Shown one piece after another: positions 34,328 to 43,849 of a stretch of DNA of 64,000 nucleotides. Origin of the DNA: Bradyrhizobium sp. 200 (GTDB lineage Bacteria > Pseudomonadota > Alphaproteobacteria > Rhizobiales > Xanthobacteraceae). The number at the start of each line of letters is the position of its first letter. Position 1 is the stretch's first letter. A program made the position numbers and the translations under genes. The notes under the pieces were generated by a model, which saw only the letters and a program-made list of their open reading frames with translations, had not been told where the DNA came from and did no database searches. Location of the stretch: contig NZ_CP064689.1 in the NCBI RefSeq assembly GCF_023100945.1, positions 5,810,001 through 5,874,000 of the forward strand. Direction: 5' to 3'.

Positions 34328-34905
34328 GACTGGTGACGACGCCGTCACGTTCTTTCCTCTGCCTCCGCCACGGTGTCACCGACTGGAACGCCCAAGGACA
34401 GTTTCAGGGCCGCACTGATGTTCCTCTGAACGGTGAAGGCGTTTCTCAGGCGCAAGCGGCCGCCCTGCGGTTGCAGAATGTGCGGCTCGATCAAGTCGTC
34501 GCGAGCCCGCTGCTTCGCGCGGTGCAGACGGCCGACATCATCGCGTCAGCCTTGTCGACGCCACTCGCCATCGACGATGGAATCACCGAATGCAATTTCG
34601 GCAGCCTCGAGGGACGCTCGATCGCCGAGGTGATGAAAGAGCACGACATCAGCGCGATGGAGCAACTCGCGACCATCCTGCCACCGGACGGCGAGCCTTG
34701 GGCATCCGTCTCGGCGCGGTCACTGCGCTGCATCGGCCAATGGCTCGACCGTCATCCGCAAGCGCTGATCCTGTTCGTCTGCCACGATGCCGTGATGCAG
34801 GCGATATCGGAAGCGCTGTGCAGGACCTGGTTCAAGAATCAGTACGGCACACCGTTCAAATTCGAGCGCGCTGGCGATGTGTGGACTGTCGGTGAGGTAG
34901 GTTAG
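34324..34905 (+). CDS. Histidine phosphatase family protein (phosphoglycerate-mutase-like)
   Basis: A 193-residue enzyme with the phospho-histidine motif LCLRHGVTDWN (His 16) and the second histidine in FVCHDAVMQ near residue 158. GTG 34324 overlaps the stop of the preceding gene by 4 bases, which suggests coupling. A second GTG at 34333 is possible. The substrate may be a small phosphate ester. The family ranges from phosphatases to cobalamin enzymes, so no specific role is given. Confidence 0.85.
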   Translation: MRLVTTPSRSFLCLRHGVTDWNAQGQFQGRTDVPLNGEGVSQAQAAALRLQNVRLDQVVASPLLRAVQTADIIASALSTPLAIDDGITECNFGSLEGRSIAEVMKEHDISAMEQLATILPPDGEPWASVSARSLRCIGQWLDRHPQALILFVCHDAVMQAISEALCRTWFKNQYGTPFKFERAGDVWTVGEVG

Positions 34906-34921
34906 TGACGCTCCACATCCG

Positions 34922-34948
34922 GTGTCGTCCCAGCGAACGCAGGGAGGA
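34922..34948. repeat. Truncated family B repeat
   Basis: GTGTCGTCCCAGCGAACGCA followed by GGGAGGA resembles one arm of family B with an internal gap. It lies in the 61-base space between the convergent phosphatase and IlvD/Edd genes. Confidence 0.55.
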
Positions 34949-34966
34949 CAGCGTTTTTTAGTTTCC

Positions 34967-36673
34967 CTAAGTCCTGCCCTGCCCGCGCATAAAGTCGAAG
35001 TCGCAGCCTTCGTCGGCTTGCAGGATCGTCTCGTTGAACAAATGCGCGTAGCCGCGCCTGGCCCATTCGGGCGTAACCGCCGGCGCGAGCGCCGCACGGC
35101 GCTTCGCCAGCTCCGTCTCGTCGACCAGAAGATCGATGCTGCGTTTCGCGACATCGAGGCGGACCATGTCGCCGTTCCTGACGAGTGCCAGCGGACCGCC
35201 CACCGCGGATTCCGGCGTGATGTGCAGCACGATGGTGCCGAACGCGGTCCCGCTCATGCGCGCGTCCGATATCCGCACCATGTCCTTGACGCCGCCGCGC
35301 GCGAGCTTTTTCGGGATCGGCAGATAGCCCGCCTCCGGCATGCCGGGTGCGCCCTTGGGGCCGGCATTGCGCAGCACCAGCACGTCGTCGGCGTTGACGT
35401 CGAGATCGGGATCGTCGACCCGCAGCGTCATGTCCTCGACGGATTCGAACACCACGGCGCGGCCGGTATGCTGCAGCAGTTTCGGGCTTGCCGCCGATTG
35501 CTTGATGACGGCTCCGCGCGGCGCAAGGTTGCCGTGCAGCACTGCCATCGCGCCTTCTGACTTGATCGGATTGTCGCGCGGGCGGATGGCGTCCTGTCCC
35601 GGCACCTCCTCGGCGTCGGCGACGACATCGCGCAGCGTTTGCCCCGTAATGGTTTTGGCATCGAGGTCGATAAGATCGCCGAGCTGCACCATCAGTTTGG
35701 GCACGCCGCCGGCATGATGGAAATGCTCCATGTAATGCTCGCCCGAGGGTTTCAGGTCGATCAGCACTGGCACCTCGCGGCCGAGCTTGTCGAACGCTTC
35801 GAGATCGACGCGGTGCCTGGTGCGGTTGGCGATAGCCGTCAGATGAATGAGGCCGTTGGTCGAGCCGCCGATCGCCTGCAGCACCACCTGCGCGTTCCGG
35901 AATGAGGCCGGGGTCAGCAGTTCGCTCGGCTTTGGCCCCTTCGCCTTGGCCATCGCAGCCGCCACCCTGCCGCTCGCTTCCGCCGAGCGGAAGCGCTCGG
36001 CATGCGGCGCCGGGATCGTCGCACTCATCGGCAGCGACAGGCCGAGTGCCTCGGTGATGCACGCCATGGTCGAGGCGGTGCCCATCACCATGCAGGTGCC
36101 GACGGACGGCGCAAGCCGGCCGTTGACGGCTTCGATCTCGACGTCGTCGATTTCGCCCGCGCGATATTTCGCCCAAAGCCGCCGGCAATCGGTGCAGGCC
36201 CCCAGCACCTCGCCCTTGTGATGCCCAACCACCATCGGCCCGACAGGAATGACGACCGTCGGCAGATCGGCAGAGACCGCGGCCATGATCTGCGCCGGCA
36301 AGGTCTTGTCGCAGCCGCCGATCACGATCACGGCGTCCATCGGCTGCGCGCGGATCATCTCCTCGGTGTCCATCGCCATCAGATTGCGCAGATACATCGA
36401 GGTCGGAAATGCAAAGCTTTCGGCGATCGAGATGGTCGGAAACACCATCGGCATCGCGCCAGACAGCATCACGCCGCGCTTCACCGCTTCGATGATCTGC
36501 GGAACGTTGCCGTGACAGGGATTGTAGTCGCTATAGGTATTGGTGATGCCGACGATCGGCCTGCTCAGCGCATCGTCCGAGTAACCCATCGCCTTGATGA
36601 AGGCCTTGCGCAGGAACAGCGAGAAGCCAGCGTCGCCATAACTCGTCAGTCCCTTGCGAAGTCCGTCGACCAT
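34967..36673 (-). CDS. IlvD/Edd family dehydratase (probable aldonate/sugar-acid dehydratase)
   Basis: A 568-residue iron-sulfur dehydratase that removes water from a hydroxy acid. Cluster-type cysteines appear in NPCHGNVPQ (about 55), VIGGCDKTLPAQ (about 122) and GTCMVMGTAST (about 195). GAMAVLHGNLAPRGAVIKQS (about 375) and SDARMSGT (about 475) are also family landmarks. ATG 36673 has AGGAAG upstream; the 14-residue longer frame lacks a site. The gene is divergent from a GntR regulator and close to uronate dehydrogenase and lactonase genes. This points to arabinonate-, xylonate- or aldarate-type substrates rather than branched-chain amino acid synthesis. Confidence 0.87.
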   Translation of the reverse strand: MVDGLRKGLTSYGDAGFSLFLRKAFIKAMGYSDDALSRPIVGITNTYSDYNPCHGNVPQIIEAVKRGVMLSGAMPMVFPTISIAESFAFPTSMYLRNLMAMDTEEMIRAQPMDAVIVIGGCDKTLPAQIMAAVSADLPTVVIPVGPMVVGHHKGEVLGACTDCRRLWAKYRAGEIDDVEIEAVNGRLAPSVGTCMVMGTASTMACITEALGLSLPMSATIPAPHAERFRSAEASGRVAAAMAKAKGPKPSELLTPASFRNAQVVLQAIGGSTNGLIHLTAIANRTRHRVDLEAFDKLGREVPVLIDLKPSGEHYMEHFHHAGGVPKLMVQLGDLIDLDAKTITGQTLRDVVADAEEVPGQDAIRPRDNPIKSEGAMAVLHGNLAPRGAVIKQSAASPKLLQHTGRAVVFESVEDMTLRVDDPDLDVNADDVLVLRNAGPKGAPGMPEAGYLPIPKKLARGGVKDMVRISDARMSGTAFGTIVLHITPESAVGGPLALVRNGDMVRLDVAKRSIDLLVDETELAKRRAALAPAVTPEWARRGYAHLFNETILQADEGCDFDFMRGQGRT

Positions 36674-36720
36674 TTTTTCTTCCTGTCGTTGTTCGTGGGC
36701 ACTTAAGGAGTCCACCAGAT

Positions 36721-36731
36721 TATTGTCAATA
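36721..36731. promoter_or_regulatory. Candidate GntR operator, site 1 (TATTGTCAATA)
   Basis: An 11-base palindrome 48 bases upstream of the IlvD/Edd start. An almost identical palindrome lies at 36783-36793, with centres 62 bases apart, which is about six helical turns. Both are in the divergent promoter region between the dehydratase and the GntR-family regulator. Confidence 0.6.
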
Positions 36732-36782
36732 TTTGATTATTCGGCGCCAATCAGTGAAATTCAAACAGTGATAATGCAGCAT

Positions 36783-36793
36783 TATTGACAATA
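36783..36793. promoter_or_regulatory. Candidate GntR operator, site 2 (TATTGACAATA)
   Basis: Second palindrome of the pair, differing only at the centre base. It is nearest to the regulator gene. The spacing suggests cooperative binding or a repression loop by a dimeric FCD-type GntR protein. Confidence 0.6.
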
Positions 36794-36909
36794 GAGCAGG
36801 TGCATGCTGATTTCCTGCCATGACCGGAACCGCGCGCACCGCAGGACAATCTCGAGACCTTGCGTCTGGTCGAGGATTGCTATCGGCTGTCGGGCTGGGC
36901 GGCCCTGCG

Positions 36910-37602
36910 ATGAAGCCGCAGCAATCGCTGGCCGAAATTTCCGCGCCAACGCGCGAGGAGGAACAAGCGGAGGTCATCCGCCGGCTCGAGGAGGACATCA
37001 TCTTCGGCCGCTTCGCGCCAGGTTTGCGGCTGGTCGAGGACACGCTGATGCAGCGCTACGGCGCCAGCCGGCATTTCGTGCGGCAGGCGCTGTTCCAGCT
37101 CGAACGCCAGGGCATCGTGCTGCGCGAGAAAAACATCGGCGCCACGGTGCGGTTCTATTCGGCCGAGGAGGTGCACCAGATCTACGAGGTGCGTGAAATG
37201 CTGACGCGGCAGGCGACGCTGATGATCGCACTCCCCGCCCCCGCCCGCCTGATCGAGCAGTTGAACGAATTGCAGCGGCAATACTGCGCCAGGGCCGACG
37301 CGCAGGATCTGCGCGGCATCCACGAGGCCAACGACGCCTTTCACGTCGCGCTGTTCTCGGCCTGCGGCAACCCGTATCTGGTGCGCTCGCTGCAGGACTA
37401 CATGAACCTGACGCTGCCGATGCGCGCCAAGAATCTCGCCGGCAAGGAGGGACTGGCGCTATCCCGCCGCCAGCACGAACTGATGATCGAGCTGTTGAAG
37501 GGCCGCGACAGTTGGGCGCTGGCGCAGCTCTGCGTCGATCACATGCAGTACAGCAAGTCGGACTATCTCGACCGCATCGCCGAGGATGAGAGCAAGCGCT
37601 AG
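36910..37602 (+). CDS. GntR-family regulator, FadR/FCD subfamily
   Basis: A 230-residue regulator from ATG 36910; an upstream ATG at 36820 would add 30 residues and neither start has a good ribosome site. The winged helix spans about residues 20-85 (IRRLEEDIIFGRFAPGLRLV, then YGASRHFVRQALFQLERQGI). The FCD ligand domain follows with YEVREMLTRQATL, the metal-binding type Asp/His in EANDAFHVALF (about 145), and a later histidine in RRQHELMIELL. FCD regulators sense sugar acids and other carboxylates. The stop overlaps the stop of the uronate dehydrogenase gene by 3 bases. Confidence 0.9.
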   Translation: MKPQQSLAEISAPTREEEQAEVIRRLEEDIIFGRFAPGLRLVEDTLMQRYGASRHFVRQALFQLERQGIVLREKNIGATVRFYSAEEVHQIYEVREMLTRQATLMIALPAPARLIEQLNELQRQYCARADAQDLRGIHEANDAFHVALFSACGNPYLVRSLQDYMNLTLPMRAKNLAGKEGLALSRRQHELMIELLKGRDSWALAQLCVDHMQYSKSDYLDRIAEDESKR

Positions 37603-38423
37603 CGCTTGCTCCAGTCTACGATCCGGCCTTCGTCGCCGTCGAACTCCATGCTGCAGAACGTACCGCCCTGGTAGTAGTCGCCGACCGGGTCCGGCTTGAG
37701 CTTGGCCTGCTCGGCCATCGCGTGTTCACGGAAATCTTCTCCGCGGCCGGTCGGCCGATAGCCGAGCTCGTAGGCGCGATGATTGTCCCACCAGGCACGC
37801 TCGTTGTAGGAGGCGCCGTAGAAGATCTCGAAATGGATATCAGGATGATCGAGCCCGATGCAGCAGAGTTGCAACAGATCCTCCGGCTTCAGCCAGATCG
37901 ACAGGCGGCGATGATCGAGCGGCATCTCGCCGAAATTGCCGATCCGCAGACAGGTGACGCCGAGCCCGTGCTTGTCAGCATAGAGCGCGCCGACCGCCTC
38001 GCCGAACACCTTGCTGACGCCGTAGCGGCTGTCGGGGCGCGCGGTGACGTCGGTGCCGATGCGGTGATGGCGCGGGTAGAAGCCGACGGCATGGTTCGAT
38101 GAGGCGAACACCACGCGCTTGACGCCCTTCTTGCGTGCCGCCTCGAACAAATTGTAGCCGCCGATGATGTTGGACTGCAGGATCTGGTCCCAGGGGCCTT
38201 CGACCGAGTAGCCGCCGAAATGCAAGATGCCGTCGACGCCTTCGCAGATCGCCTCGACCTGGGCGAGATCGGCGAGATCGGCCGCCTTGAACCTTTCGTC
38301 CTTGCCGAGATCGGCCGGCGTCTTCAGATCGCTCAGCAGCAGGTCCGGATAGATCGGCGGCAACAGCTTGCGCAGGCTCGTGCCGATCCCGCCGGCGGCG
38401 CCGGTCATCAATATGCGTGGCAT
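37599..38423 (-). CDS. udh: NAD-dependent uronate dehydrogenase-like SDR
   Basis: A 274-residue extended short-chain dehydrogenase. ATG 38423 is preceded by AGAGGAACGA. The N-terminal Rossmann motif is in MTGAAGGIGTSL. GILHFGGYSVEGPWDQILQ and NIIGGYNLFEAARK follow, then VVFASSNHAVGFYPR, and the catalytic Tyr-xxx-Lys is in SRYGVSKVFGEA. These blocks closely match uronate dehydrogenases, which oxidise glucuronate or galacturonate to aldarolactones. The lactonase gene next door on the other strand would open that product. The gene is convergent with, and overlaps, the GntR gene. Confidence 0.82.
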   Translation of the reverse strand: MPRILMTGAAGGIGTSLRKLLPPIYPDLLLSDLKTPADLGKDERFKAADLADLAQVEAICEGVDGILHFGGYSVEGPWDQILQSNIIGGYNLFEAARKKGVKRVVFASSNHAVGFYPRHHRIGTDVTARPDSRYGVSKVFGEAVGALYADKHGLGVTCLRIGNFGEMPLDHRRLSIWLKPEDLLQLCCIGLDHPDIHFEIFYGASYNERAWWDNHRAYELGYRPTGRGEDFREHAMAEQAKLKPDPVGDYYQGGTFCSMEFDGDEGRIVDWSKR

Positions 38424-38446
38424 TTCGTTCCTCTTATCTCTCGACC

Positions 38447-38481
38447 GATTTGCGGTCATTAGCCGACGATGATAGCAAATC
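38447..38481. promoter_or_regulatory. Inverted repeat in the divergent udh/lactonase promoter
   Basis: GATTTGC and GCAAATC, 7-base arms 21 bases apart, lie in the 93-base space between the divergent starts. They do not resemble the TATTGWCAATA sites. This could be a regulator site, but the arms are short enough to occur by chance. Confidence 0.3.
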
Positions 38482-38516
38482 CAACTGTCAGGGAAACGCA
38501 ACAACGAGAACAGCAA

Positions 38517-39485
<969 letters not shown>

Positions 39486-39512
39486 CGTAAGGGCGAGCCT
39501 TCAGCAGTTTTG

Positions 39513-40928
39513 CTATCGTTCCTCGGAAAGCTTCACCTTGCTGCCACGCTTGAGCTTCGCGGCAAGCTTCTCGGAAATCGAGGCGCCAAAGTGTCCCTGC
39601 GGCGATGACGGCGGAACATCGTCGCGGGCCTCCCATTGGGAAATCTTCAGCTTCGCTTTCTCGAAGGCCCCTTCGAGCGACACGCCCTCGCCGAGGCTTA
39701 GATTGAAGAAGGCGTCCCCGAAATAGGTCCACTCGCGCTCGTTGGAACAGCCGAATGATGCACTGTTTTCATCTGCGGCTGTCAGGACAATGCTGTTTGG
39801 GGACGCGAGAGGCTTGACGAAGACGCCGGAATAGCAGGCCGAAACGATCACCACGCGATTGCGGATACCCTCACGGTCGAGAATGGAAGCCACATGATCT
39901 GGCCCGAGCACGGCACTGACCGCTTCCCCGAGTTCGAGTCCGACGCCCGTCGGCCCGCCATGTGAGGTGATGAAGACCACCAGGACGTCTTCGTCCCTGT
40001 TCATGACCCCGGCCACCGCCCGGACCGCGGCGGCAAAGTTCGTGCGGCTGGCTACCGGCGAGATTTCAAGCGTATCGCGGTGGTTGACGAGCCGGATCGC
40101 GCCGCGGTCCAGGTCGAGCGACCTGTTCAGGGCCGACAGGCCGCCGTTCAATTCCTTGATGAAGACGTCCTGGCTGGACCAGCCGGCAATCCCGATCGCA
40201 TAGATATCCGTCATGCCTTTTCGCTCCGGCAGAAGCTTTTTCATCTCCGCTTCGAGAAGACGCGGCTGCGACAGCTCGACAGCAGCGACATCGATTGGAG
40301 GCGCCTCGTCAGCATCAGGTTTGAAGAACTTTGCGTGACCCCACTCCCAGACATTATAGGACGACAGCTTGAAATCGCTGCCGACGAATGTCGGAAATGC
40401 CGGCAAGGCAGCGATCGCCATTGCCGCCACCACGGACAACCAAAACGCCCGGAAGATTGGACTCTGATAGGGGCTGATGCCGGCGCCCCGGAAAATCGCG
40501 GCAACGGCGCCGATCCACCAGGCCATGACAATCAGCACGGCAAGGACCAGTTTGTCCGTTCCGGTCCAGAAGCCCGGCATCAGGTTGGGAAACTGAAACT
40601 GAAATGGAAATCGGACTGCGGCGATCGCCATCCACTCGAGGAGCACAGTGAGACCGGCAAGTTGGGCAAGGACGATCGCGCGATCCCGGGAGACGAACAG
40701 CAGCGCCACCGCGACAAAAATCGCCATCGCAGCGATGATCGAGTTGACGCCGTAGAGGCTGAAGCTCGCCGCGCCATCGATGACGAGATACTGGCGCGCA
40801 GCTTCGGACGCCATTGCCATGGCGACAAAGACAAGCATGGTGCGAATGGAGAGCGGACGGTCAGCCGCGGTGCTCTTCCAAAGCGCCGCGCGCAGCGTCG
40901 CGCGTATGACCCAAAGGGAATTCTTCAT
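39513..40928 (-). CDS. C13 family peptidase (legumain-like), membrane-anchored
   Basis: A 471-residue protein. Residues 1-180 carry about five hydrophobic helices (for example AAMAIFVAVALLFVS and VLAVLIVMAWWIGAVAAIF). The C-terminal domain from about 215 has the caspase/legumain fold signature: catalytic His 323 in VVFITSHGGPTG and catalytic Cys 365 in RVVIVSACYSGVF, each after a hydrophobic strand. Legumain-type enzymes cleave after Asn or Asp. Bacterial C13 members are poorly studied. The catalytic domain may face either side of the membrane. The next gene on its 3' side is convergent, and no partner is evident. Confidence 0.85.
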   Translation of the reverse strand: MKNSLWVIRATLRAALWKSTAADRPLSIRTMLVFVAMAMASEAARQYLVIDGAASFSLYGVNSIIAAMAIFVAVALLFVSRDRAIVLAQLAGLTVLLEWMAIAAVRFPFQFQFPNLMPGFWTGTDKLVLAVLIVMAWWIGAVAAIFRGAGISPYQSPIFRAFWLSVVAAMAIAALPAFPTFVGSDFKLSSYNVWEWGHAKFFKPDADEAPPIDVAAVELSQPRLLEAEMKKLLPERKGMTDIYAIGIAGWSSQDVFIKELNGGLSALNRSLDLDRGAIRLVNHRDTLEISPVASRTNFAAAVRAVAGVMNRDEDVLVVFITSHGGPTGVGLELGEAVSAVLGPDHVASILDREGIRNRVVIVSACYSGVFVKPLASPNSIVLTAADENSASFGCSNEREWTYFGDAFFNLSLGEGVSLEGAFEKAKLKISQWEARDDVPPSSPQGHFGASISEKLAAKLKRGSKVKLSEER

Positions 40929-41194
40929 TTCACCCGACCAACCGAAAGCTCAACTGACGCGGGCGATAGTGGCGGCAGAAGACGAAGGATTGATTGACCC
41001 AACCGACGAAATTCATTCAAACTGCAGGATTTCGCAGCACCACCCTGCAGTTGCGCACGTTCCTCGCCTTTTGCGCAGGCTTGCATTAACCACCTGCGCG
41101 GTTCCCGCCAATGTCTGGCGCATCGATGTCGGACCGGCAAAGCCCGCCATAGTCACGGAGGGCATGCCCTGCCGAACCGGCTGAGTTCGCCGCT

Positions 41195-42085
41195 TCACCC
41201 CTTCTTTTCCTGCGCGGCGGCGGTCTGCTTGGCAAGCGCATCTTCAAACGCCTTCTCCAGCGTCTCGGAGTAGGCGTTGAACTCGCCGGGATTGACGAAC
41301 GGGTTGGGTCCGCCTTCGGCGAGCTTGGCGCGCTTCTCCGCCATCTTGTACATCTCCGGATGCGGTGCGAGCAGCACATCCACCTTCATGTCCTTGGCCC
41401 GCGCAAACGTCTTCCTGTAATCGGTAACGATTCCCGAATAGGTCGGGTTGGTGACGAGGCGGTTCAGCGCCACGGTGCCGCTGCAGAAGATGAGGACGGA
41501 GCGCATCGCATCGCCATCCTTCACCGAGAACGCCCAGCTCGTGCAACCCGGCGAATGGCCGGGGGTTTCATGGGCGGTCAGCGTTACATCAGCCACGGTC
41601 ACCTTGTCGCCTTCACGCACCGTGCGATCCACCTTCACCGGCGGAAACGCCAGCGCGGTGTCTTCCTTCGCGCCCGGATAGTAGCCGCCTTCGAGCAGCG
41701 GCTTGTCGGCTTCGCCGGCGACCATCTGGGCGCCGCCGGCCTGCTTCATCTCGGCAAGGCCGCCGGTGTGATCGATATGCGCGTGGGTATTGAGGAGATA
41801 TTTGATGTCGGCGATCTTGAAGCCGAGTTTCTCGATGCTTGCCTTGATCTGCGAGGTTGCTTCCGGCATCACCGTATCCACCAGGATATGGCCCTGCGGC
41901 GACGTGATCAGGTAGGACGCCAGTCCGTCGGTTCCGACATAATAGACGTTGCCGATCATCTTGAACGGCTCGGTCGGCGCGTTCCACTTCACCTTGAGGG
42001 TATCGAGCAGATCCTTGACGGTCTGGGCCTGCACTGTCCCGGCAAGCGGCAGCAGCGCGACGAGCGCAACGACGATTTTCTTCAT
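41195..42085 (-). CDS. Subclass B3 metallo-beta-lactamase, BJP-1-like
   Basis: A 296-residue periplasmic enzyme that opens beta-lactam rings using zinc. ATG 42085 has GGAGG 5 bases upstream and begins a signal peptide (KKIVVALVALLPLAGTVQA). The B3 zinc ligands are in place: His 101, His 103, Asp 105 and His 106 in NTHAHIDHTGG, His 177 in TPGHSPGCTSW and His 242 in APHPEMY. Stretches such as LLEGGYYPG and FCSGTVALNRLV match Bradyrhizobium BJP-1 as I recall it. A general hydrolase role cannot be excluded. A candidate promoter of its own lies upstream, after the aldehyde dehydrogenase terminator. Confidence 0.88.
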   Translation of the reverse strand: MKKIVVALVALLPLAGTVQAQTVKDLLDTLKVKWNAPTEPFKMIGNVYYVGTDGLASYLITSPQGHILVDTVMPEATSQIKASIEKLGFKIADIKYLLNTHAHIDHTGGLAEMKQAGGAQMVAGEADKPLLEGGYYPGAKEDTALAFPPVKVDRTVREGDKVTVADVTLTAHETPGHSPGCTSWAFSVKDGDAMRSVLIFCSGTVALNRLVTNPTYSGIVTDYRKTFARAKDMKVDVLLAPHPEMYKMAEKRAKLAEGGPNPFVNPGEFNAYSETLEKAFEDALAKQTAAAQEKKG

Positions 42086-42143
42086 GGCATCCTCCGTCTT
42101 TTCTTGTTGCGTCGTCGCCGTGTCGGGTTCCGCATCGATGTGA

Positions 42144-42171
42144 GTTTTAGCTTGACAATGATTCTGGTCAA
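42144..42171 (-). promoter_or_regulatory. Candidate sigma-70-type promoter for the B3 beta-lactamase
   Basis: On the minus strand, TTGACC (42171-42166) and TAAAAC (42149-42144) are separated by 16 bases, about 60 bases upstream of the beta-lactamase ATG. The first T of the -35 box comes from the T-run of the preceding terminator. The match is fair, not strong. Confidence 0.35.
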
Positions 42172-42203
42172 AAAAATGCCGGCCGCTTTTCAGCAACCGG
42201 CAT
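42170..42203 (-). terminator. Rho-independent terminator after the aldehyde dehydrogenase gene
   Basis: On the minus strand, a hairpin with arms ATGCCGG and CCGGCAT (further pairing GC/GC inside) is followed by seven T residues. It starts 31 bases after the dehydrogenase stop codon, which separates that gene from the beta-lactamase transcript. Confidence 0.8.
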
Positions 42204-42234
42204 CTTTCACGAACGGCGCGAGCGCCGCATCGAT

Positions 42235-43665
42235 TTATGCGGCGTTGTAACCGGCGACGGCCTTCACCTCGAGATATTCCTCGAGGCCGTACTTGCCCCA
42301 CTCGCGGCCGTTGCCGGACTGCTTGTAGCCGCCGAACGGCGCAGTGCGGTCGTTCGGCACGCCCTGCAGGTTGATGTTGCCGGCGCGGATCTGGCGGGCC
42401 ACACGGCGCGCGCTTTCAACGGTGTCGCCGGTGACGTAGCCGGCGAGACCATAGGGCGTGTCGTTGGCAATCTTCACCGCTTCGGCTTCATCCTTGGCGC
42501 CGAGGATCGTGAGTATGGGTCCGAAGATTTCCTCCCGCGCAATCGTCATGTCGTTGGTGACGTCGGCGAAGATGGTCGGGCGGACGTAGAAGCCCTTGTT
42601 GACGCCCTCGGGGAGACCGGGACCGCCGGCCACGAGGGTAGCGCCTTCGTCGATGCCCTTCTTGATCAGCGCCTGGATCTTGTCCCACTGGATGCGCGAC
42701 ACGACGGGGCCGATGGTGGTGCCTTCGGCGCGGGGATCGCCGGCCTTGGTCTTGTCGGCGACACCCTTCGCGATGGCGGCGACTTCCTTCATCTTCGACA
42801 GCGGCACGATCATCCGCGACGGTGCGTTGCACGACTGTCCGGAGTTATTGAACATGTGCATCACGCCGCCGGTGACGGCCTTGGTGAGGTCGGCGCCTTC
42901 GAGGATGACGTTCGGCGACTTGCCGCCCAGTTCCTGGCTGACGCGCTTCACGGTCGGGGCCGCACGCTTGGCGACATCGACGCCGGCGCGGGTCGAGCCG
43001 GTGAACGAGATCATGTCGATATCGGGGTGCTCGCTCATGGCGGCGCCGACTTCCGGGCCGAGACCGTTCACGAGGTTGAACACGCCCTTCGGCACGCCGG
43101 CTTCATGGAGGATTTCCGCGAAAATCAGCGCCGAGGTCGGCGTGAATTCCGAGGGCTTGAGGATCATGGTGCAGCCGGCGGCGAGCGCGGGCGCGACCTT
43201 GCAGGCGATCTGGTTGAGCGGCCAGTTCCAGGGCGTGATCATGCCGATGACGCCGACCGGCTCGCGCACGACGACGGCTGAACCGATCGTCTCTTCGAAG
43301 TGATAATTTTTGAGGACTTCCAAAGTGGAAGCGATGTGACCGAGGCCGGCGCCGGCCTGCAGGCGTTCGGCCATCGGCAGCGGCGCACCCATTTCATCGG
43401 AGACGGCCGCGCCGATTTCCTTCATGCGACCCTTGTAGACCTCGATGATCTTTTCCAAGAGCGCAATGCGCTCCTCGCGGCTGGTCTGCGAATAGGTCAC
43501 GAAGGCGCGCTTGGCGGCGGCAACGGCCTTGTCGAGGTCGGCCTTGGAGCCGAGCGCAACTTCGTACATCGCTTCTTCGGTCGCCGGGTTGACGACGGGG
43601 GTGGACTTCTTGACGGCCGGATCGACCCAGGCGCCATCGATGTAGAATTGCATGCGATTGACCAT
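42235..43665 (-). CDS. Aldehyde dehydrogenase family protein
   Basis: A 476-residue NAD(P)-dependent enzyme that oxidises aldehydes to acids. Glu 245 is in VSQELGGKSPN and the nucleophile Cys 279 in NNSGQSCNAPSRM. The nucleotide-binding FTGSTRAG follows PWNWPLNQ and LKPSEFTP. ATG 43665 has AGAGG 9 bases upstream; the longer frame to 43743 is not supported. It stands alone with its own terminator. The substrate is unknown. Confidence 0.93.
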   Translation of the reverse strand: MVNRMQFYIDGAWVDPAVKKSTPVVNPATEEAMYEVALGSKADLDKAVAAAKRAFVTYSQTSREERIALLEKIIEVYKGRMKEIGAAVSDEMGAPLPMAERLQAGAGLGHIASTLEVLKNYHFEETIGSAVVVREPVGVIGMITPWNWPLNQIACKVAPALAAGCTMILKPSEFTPTSALIFAEILHEAGVPKGVFNLVNGLGPEVGAAMSEHPDIDMISFTGSTRAGVDVAKRAAPTVKRVSQELGGKSPNVILEGADLTKAVTGGVMHMFNNSGQSCNAPSRMIVPLSKMKEVAAIAKGVADKTKAGDPRAEGTTIGPVVSRIQWDKIQALIKKGIDEGATLVAGGPGLPEGVNKGFYVRPTIFADVTNDMTIAREEIFGPILTILGAKDEAEAVKIANDTPYGLAGYVTGDTVESARRVARQIRAGNINLQGVPNDRTAPFGGYKQSGNGREWGKYGLEEYLEVKAVAGYNAA

Positions 43666-43849
43666 CGGAAACCTCTTTATCTCGGAGCAATGGAGGAGGA
43701 ACGGAAGCGTTCGGCAGGCATCCTTGCACGAAAGCCAGGGCAAATGAACCCGCCATATGCGGGGTGCCGCGATGCGGCAGGCGCTGGATATAAGGACAGG
43801 GGGACGGAGGTGGCAAGGTGTGACCTATCGCTATCTGCCCGAGCGGAGA

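Noticed and set aside
37594..37607. Perfect 14-base palindrome AAGCGCTAGCGCTT across the two convergent stops
   Set aside because: Too short and without T-run for a terminator; it arises from Ser/Lys/Arg codons and the shared TAG. It may be chance.
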